A stretch of 64,000 nucleotides of DNA from contig BCKL01000002.1 in NCBI GenBank assembly GCA_001600635.1, positions 623,425 through 687,424 on the forward strand. Direction: 5' to 3'. Both the position numbers and the translations under genes were made by a program. Within the stretch, counting starts at the first letter, position 1, and each line of letters begins with the position of its first letter. The notes beneath the pieces are model-generated. The model was not told the origin of the DNA and did no database searches. It saw only the letters and a list, made by a program, of their open reading frames with translations. Shown here in pieces: positions 58,717 through 64,000 of this stretch. The DNA comes from Leucosporidium creatinivorum. Its lineage: Eukaryota > Basidiomycota > Microbotryomycetes > Leucosporidiales > Leucosporidiaceae.

Positions 58717-61700
58717 CGAGGCATCGGCGGCGGCGCGGTTGCTGGAGTTGAGGCGCTTCGGAACTGGCCGACGAGGTCGTTGGTGGTTGCTGCTCGGTTG
58801 AGAGGAGGAGGCGGCATGCCACCCGTGCTTCGAGGAAGAGGGGGAGGCGTCTCTGACTGGAAACGAGGAGGAGGGTTCATGCGAGAGCTCCGAGATGGCG
58901 ATGCTGTAGCGGCGCGAGGAGGGGGAACTGTGGCGAGAGGTGCAGACGAGGTCTCCTTGGCGGCGCCCTGTAGTGAGATATGATGAGCAATGATTCGACC
59001 GGCAGATCCCCTCTAAACTCACCTTCATGACCCATTTCTTGAGATCGGCGTCGTAGACGAAGGACGTCTCCTCGCCGAGCTTGGCTCTGACGGGTCCAGG
59101 ACCGTTGTTGACGGGCGAAGCTTCGCGCTTGAACCAACCTCCAAGCCAAGACTTGGACTGAGACGTCTTGAGCTCTGCAGAGGGAAGGAAGGTCAGCGCC
59201 GAGTCGATCGGATCGGAGGACGGCATACTCACCAGGCTTGACGGGTTCCTGCTTGGCTTGCTGAGCCTTGGGCTTGGGCGCGTAAGGATCGGTCGGCGTA
59301 GTCGATCCATCCTCGCCTTCGCCGGCCTGCTCGTCGATCGAGTCGAACCCAGGCTTGCGCGACTTGCTGTTGCCGATGCCGAGGTCCTCGAGCTCATCGA
59401 GGGTGGTCGTCCGCTTGTGGTTCTGCTGCTGAGCTTGGTAGGCTGCTCGAGCGGCAGGAGGGATGGGCGAGACCGAGGGCGTGTAGTTGTCCATCAGGTT
59501 GATGAAGCCTCCCTCGTCCTCTGCGACACCTTGGTCGACGGCGGCAAAGGTAGGCGCACGGATCGTCGAGTCGTCCACCGCATTGCTACCGTTCCATCCC
59601 CACTCGTTGCCGCCGTTCGACTGAGCCGGAGCATCGTAGGCCGATTGGCTGTATCGCGAGAACTCGCCAGCGCCTCCTGGTCGAGGAGTCGACTCTGCCT
59701 CGGAAGCGCGAGGCGCAAGAGCCTGCTGCCAGGGAGGAGGAGCGCTCGGGTCGTAGTTGTAGCCGGCGACGCCGAGGGACGAGGAGCGAGAGTGATGAGT
59801 CTTGAAAGGCGCACGCTTGACGGGGGGAGGGCCGGGAGCGGCAGTGTGAGGAGGCGCGGCGAGCTGAGACGAGGGAGAGGTCGTAGCGGCGGAGGAGGCG
59901 GGGCGAGAAGGAGGAGCGAGCGATCCAGCGAGGTCGGTGGTCGACTGAGCGCGCGAGAGAGTGCCCGACGTGCTGCCGGGGGAGATGGAGCTGTAGTGCG
60001 AGAAGGGGCCGATGGCACCGCCGTTGGCCGACTTGGCGACCTCTGCCTTGGCTGCGAGAGCCTTGGCGGACACCTCTCCCTCGCCCGAGACGAACTTGGT
60101 GAAGCCGCCTTCGAGCGAGGACCAGAGGCTCTCCTTCGTTGGGCCGCGAGGGACCATGCGAGTAATCCATGATCCTGCCTTATCGTGTCCTGGGGCAGCG
60201 GTGAGACGGTCGGAGAGCGTCTTGACCTGAGCGACGAGGACGGGCGTGTAGTAAGGCGAGGGCTTGGTCGTGAGCTTGAGCGTGTTGACGATGGCCTCGC
60301 AGTACCTGTTCAGCGAGACGAATCAGTTCTGTAGGCAACGCTAGAGGAAAAGAAGACGGCTCACCTTGACGCCTGTGAGACATGGCCAGCATCGGCGAGC
60401 TTGGTCGCATGGTAGAGTCGGAGCACTTGAAGGTGAGGGAAGCCGAGGAAGGGCTCCTGTCCCTTGACGGTAGGCGCGAGCGAGAAGGCGAACTCGACGA
60501 GCTCGGTAAGCTTGATGCTCTCGAGATCGATGCCCTCCGTGCTCGCGGTCGTAGGAGTCGCCGAGCCGAGAAGGCAGATGCGAGCCGCAGGGGTTCCAGC
60601 GCCGCCGATGAGCGATGTCGCCGGCGAGAGAAGATAGCTGTAGCGGAGAGACGGGGGTCAGTATCTGCGAGGGTAACGAAGGGAGACAAGAAGGCGCACC
60701 AGACATGAGCGGCGTCGAGCCATCCGTTGGCGGCGAGAGCATCTCCGAGAGCGGTTAACGCGGCCGAGTCACCGGTAGTGCGGTTGGCGATGATCATGGC
60801 GACGGTCTCTTGCCACTTCTCGAGCACCGAGTCCGACAGGTTGTTGTTGATCGAAGCGTCGGGGAGAGCCGAAAGAGGCGAAGCGGCGCGGGCAATGGGG
60901 CCGGTCGGCAGCTGAGGAAGGAGGGTAGGAGCGAGGGGAACGGGAGGGACAAACTGTTGGACTGTAGTATCGAGTGAGGGTAAGTCAGCGAGCGAGCGCA
61001 AGAGCTAATCAGCGAGCGAACTCACTCGAATCGGCGCCGAGACCAGCAAACATCGAGTAGGCGACGCGCATGCCCTCCCTTCCATTCGCTCCACCGGTCG
61101 AGCTCTCCACCGAGGGAGTGAGCTCCGAGCGGAGGAACTCCCTAACGACGTCGGTCCAGCAGTCGGTGTCGACGCAGGAGGAGATGATGAAGGCATGCGC
61201 CCAGAACTTGTGGTCGAGAGCGTACTTGACGGCCTTGCGACGCTCGCCGCGCAGGAGGAAGCTCGTAATCTTGTCGAGGTTGCCCGAGGTGACCGAGTAG
61301 CTGGCGAAGGGGGCGTCGGCGCCTGTGGCGAGGGGAGTGATGGGAGCGGCGAAGGCGAGCTGAGTAGCAGTGGGGAGGTCGGCGTCGGAGATGTCGCTGG
61401 GAGTGGAGTGAGGAACGAGGATGGAGCGAACTGCCTCGTCGATCTTGGGGCTGGAGGACAGAAGAGCGTCAGCGTTACGCACGCTAAAGGCGACCGCGAA
61501 GCTGACTCACGATCCACCGAGCTTGCCCTCGTTCTCGACGAGAACCTTGACCAGCTTGACCAACGTCAACCTCGTCTCCCGCTTGCGCTTGCTTGCCACC
61601 GCCTCTTCTCCACCGAACGACGACGGCCCAACGCTTTTGGCGTAAGACACCTCCTTCTCCAGCTCCTCGGTGCGCTGATCCAGCCAAGTGACGGCCTCCT

Positions 61701-64000
61701 TCCTCTTCTTGCCGGCGTTGGCTTTGCCTCCATCGGCGTAGATGGGACCAGGCCACGAAGCCGTCTCGGGAGGAGAAACTATCTCGTCGAGTTGGCGAAT
61801 GTGGACCGTCGAAGGCGATGAGGGTCCAGCCGAAGTCGAAGGAGCGGTGCCGTAGGGCATCGAGTCGATGCTGTAAGGCTTCTGCACCTCATCGGGGAAG
61901 ACGATGAGGATGCGACCGCCGAAGCCGAACGAGACGACGGGAGCCGAGCACCGCTCGAGAGCGAGATCGCAGGGTACGGCGCCGGTGCTCGCGAGCGAGG
62001 TAGTCGACATCTCTCTCCGCAGCGTCTTGCTGTAAGGGTCGTAAGGCGCCGAGGGCTCGTCGTAGCCCTGTCGATCATCGTAGCTTTGGCGACGTCCAGT
62101 AGCGGCTCCGTAAGGCGCGTAGCTCGATCCCGAGTCGTAGGCTCCGTAGGTGGCGGGCGCGGTCTGGTTGCCATCCGCGCGAGCCGAGTACGGGTCGGCC
62201 GAGAGCGTCGACTGAGGGTAATGGGCGTACGAGTCGGCAGTGGTCGGGGCAGGTGCGGGAGGTGGATGAGGAGGAGCGGCGGCGGCGGCGTAGGGATCGC
62301 TGACGGCGCCAGTGAAGTAGTCGGGCTGCAGGGGAGCCGACGCAGGCTTGGTAGGCGAGCCAAAGTTGGACGTGGAGCGACTAGGAGGCGTGTAGGTCGA
62401 CTCGCGTGAAGGGACGTCGGAGGGACCGTAGGAGTCTTGCTCGTCGGTCGTCGAGGGAAGGTCGTAAGACTCCTGCTCGCCCAAAGGCGCAGCGTAGGGA
62501 TCATACTCACCCTCGCCCTGTTGCTGGTCGTCCTGCTGATCGTTGTTCTGGACATAGTCGTAGCCGTCCTGAGCATCGCTCTGTCCCGTCCATTCTCCGT
62601 AGGTGGAGCCCGACGTCGAAGTGCTCATGCCTCCATCGAAGACGGCCGAGTCGTCGAATCCGTACTCCTCGACCCCCGCCGCTCCACTCGACCTGGCAGC
62701 GGGAGGAGTCGATGCGCCCGACTCGACGCCCGTCCTCTTGGCGCCGAGGTGCTCCTCAAAGTAGTCGTCCTCTTGCTCGCCGTTCTCGTTGATGTAGATC
62801 TCCTGCGGCTGCTCCTGCTCTTCGGCTTGATCGACGTTGTCGCCATCGAAGTCGTCCACCGGTTGCTCCTGATCGTACTGCTCCTGAGGGCGGAACTCGG
62901 GGCTTGGCGCCTCGAAGCTCAACTCGGGGATAGGGCTCTTCTGCGCCTGCTCCTGATCGAGTTGCTGCTGCTCCTCCGAGACCCACGAATCGTGCTGGTA
63001 CTCGTGCTGGAACTGGTCTTGAGGCTGCGCATCGTACTCGCCCGTCTCCTGATCGTACTGCTGCTGCTCCTCGGGCTCGTATCCGCCTTGCCCCTCGTAT
63101 TGGCCGTACTCCTGCTGCTCGTACTCGTGCTGAGCTTCGGGCTCGGGCTCGGGCTCGTGTTGAGGCTCAGGCTCGGCCTCGACGATAGGTTGAGGGGGAG
63201 GAGGAGGTTGCTGACGTTGTTGCGGAGGAGGGGGCGGGCGAGCGGCGACAGCTTGCGGGGGAGGAGGTTGCCGGCGAGGCGCCGCGGGAGCAGGGGCGGG
63301 GCGAGTCGCGGGAGGAGGAGGCGCACGAGCAGATGCAGGAGGAGGAGGGACGCGGTCTGTCGAAGCGGGAGGAGGAGGAGGACGGGCTGCAGCTGGAGGG
63401 GGAGGCTGGCGAGCGGCGGCGACGGCGGGAGGAGGGGCTTGAAGCGCTCTCTGCTGCTGGCGAGGGGGAGGAGCTCCTGCGCCTTGCTGCTTGGGCTCGC
63501 GAGCGTATTGGTCTTGCGACTGAGCGCGGTTGAAGGCGGGAGGAGGAGGGGGAGCGGCGGCGGCTGCCTGCGAGGGAGTCCGAGGGCGCGAGTCGTACAT
63601 CGAGGTAGCGGGCGAATCATAGCTCGACTCCTGCTCTTGGTAAGACTGAGGAGCGGTGGAGCCACTCGCCGAGTCGTCCTCCCACGATTGAGCTGCGAGA
63701 GAAGAGTCAGCAAGCGATCTGTCGAAAGCGAGAAGACCGACGACATACCTGGTGCACGACCTTGCTGCTGCTGTTGCTGCTGTTCCCAGCTCGGTTGCTG
63801 CTGCTGGCCGTATCCCTGCGCGCTCGGAGGCGCCTGTCCGGCCTGCTTCGGCTGAGCTTCCCTCGGCGCAGCCCTCTCGGGAGGAGGGGCGTACTTGCTC
63901 CTTTGCTGCTGCTGTTGGGCAGGGGGAGGAGCATACGCATTCCTCTGCTGCTGACTCGGCGGCGCCGGAGCGAACTGCTGCCTCGGAGCCTCGACCTTGG
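58626..64000 (-). CDS. SEC16: COPII coat assembly protein Sec16, 5' end outside the window
   Basis: The right-hand part (64000 to about 61900) encodes a long Gln/Pro/Ala-rich and acidic disordered region with QQQQQ runs and YAPPP repeats. The conserved central domain follows: SPSTVHIRQLDEIV, WPGPIYADGGKANAGKKRKE, FLLRGERRKAVKYALDHKFW, AHAFIISSCVDTDCWTDVVR, ALTALGDALAANGWLDAAHV, LQVLRLYHATKLADAGH and RYCEAIVNTLKLTTKPSPYY. Near the C-terminus are SWLGGWFKREASPV, GPGPVRAKLGEETSFVYDAD and LKKWVMK, then a Pro-rich tail ending KYAPMQM. This is the Sec16 layout (central Sec13-binding domain, C-terminal Sec23-binding region). It scaffolds COPII coat assembly at ER exit sites. The start codon lies beyond 64000. 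Confidence 0.93.

Noticed and set aside
62437-63855. Long plus-strand open frame with many Leu/Val runs, looking like membrane segments
   Set aside because: It is the reverse reading of the Gln/Glu/Pro-rich SEC16 region.

Overview
The window is a gene-dense, GC-rich piece of a fungal nuclear chromosome. It carries about 23 protein genes in 64 kb, on both strands and without operons. Nearly every gene is cut by short introns of about 50-70 nt. These use GTGAGT- or GTAAGT-like donors, a very constant CTGAC (CTAAC) branch site 10-35 nt before the acceptor, and sometimes GC-AG borders. Together with strong C/G third-position bias and protein families such as a fungal Zn2Cys6 regulator, a GH16 glucanase, Slm, Lys21 and Met10, this points to a basidiomycete. 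A Pucciniomycotina yeast-like lineage (Microbotryomycetes) is my best guess, by inference only.

Left third (1-23 kb). A partial RRM protein (-) is followed by a long minus-strand gene whose C-terminal half is the meiotic DNA-break enzyme Spo11. Its N-terminal half carries a FAR1-like zinc-binding DNA-binding domain in the same open frame. Across a divergent promoter lie three tandem secreted paralogues (+), probably with a concanavalin-like polysaccharide-lyase fold. Then come a nucleoside hydrolase (-), the sulfite reductase flavoprotein MET10 (+), the mitochondrial glycine decarboxylase P-protein GCV2 (+) and an F-box-like conserved protein (+).

Middle (23-44.6 kb). A Slm-type BAR-PH protein and a secreted GH16 glucanase (both -) precede a Zn2Cys6 transcription factor (+), an epoxide hydrolase (-) and an Ato/Gpr1-family acetate transporter (-). 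Next are a small single-pass membrane protein (+), a caprin-like RGG protein (-), a cell-wall-integrity MAP kinase kinase (-) and a GNAT acetyltransferase (+).

Right third (44.6-64 kb). Homocitrate synthase (-) and ribosomal protein L26/uL24 (-, with unusually long introns) precede a PX-associated lipid-contact protein of the YPR097W type (+), a branched-chain aminotransferase (-), an unrecognised conserved-looking protein (-) and the COPII scaffold SEC16 (-, running off the right edge). The unrecognised gene is bracketed by two direct copies of the last ~110 bp of the SEC16 coding sequence.

Most genes are housekeeping: amino-acid and sulfur metabolism, translation, secretion, signalling and membrane organisation. 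The genes do not form one pathway. The unusual points are the Spo11/FAR1 open-frame fusion, four frame-supported GC-AG introns, intron turnover among the secreted paralogues, the SEC16 tail duplication, and symmetric Thr/Lys linker exons in the glucanase. I see no transposon, virus-like element, CRISPR array, tRNA or rRNA.
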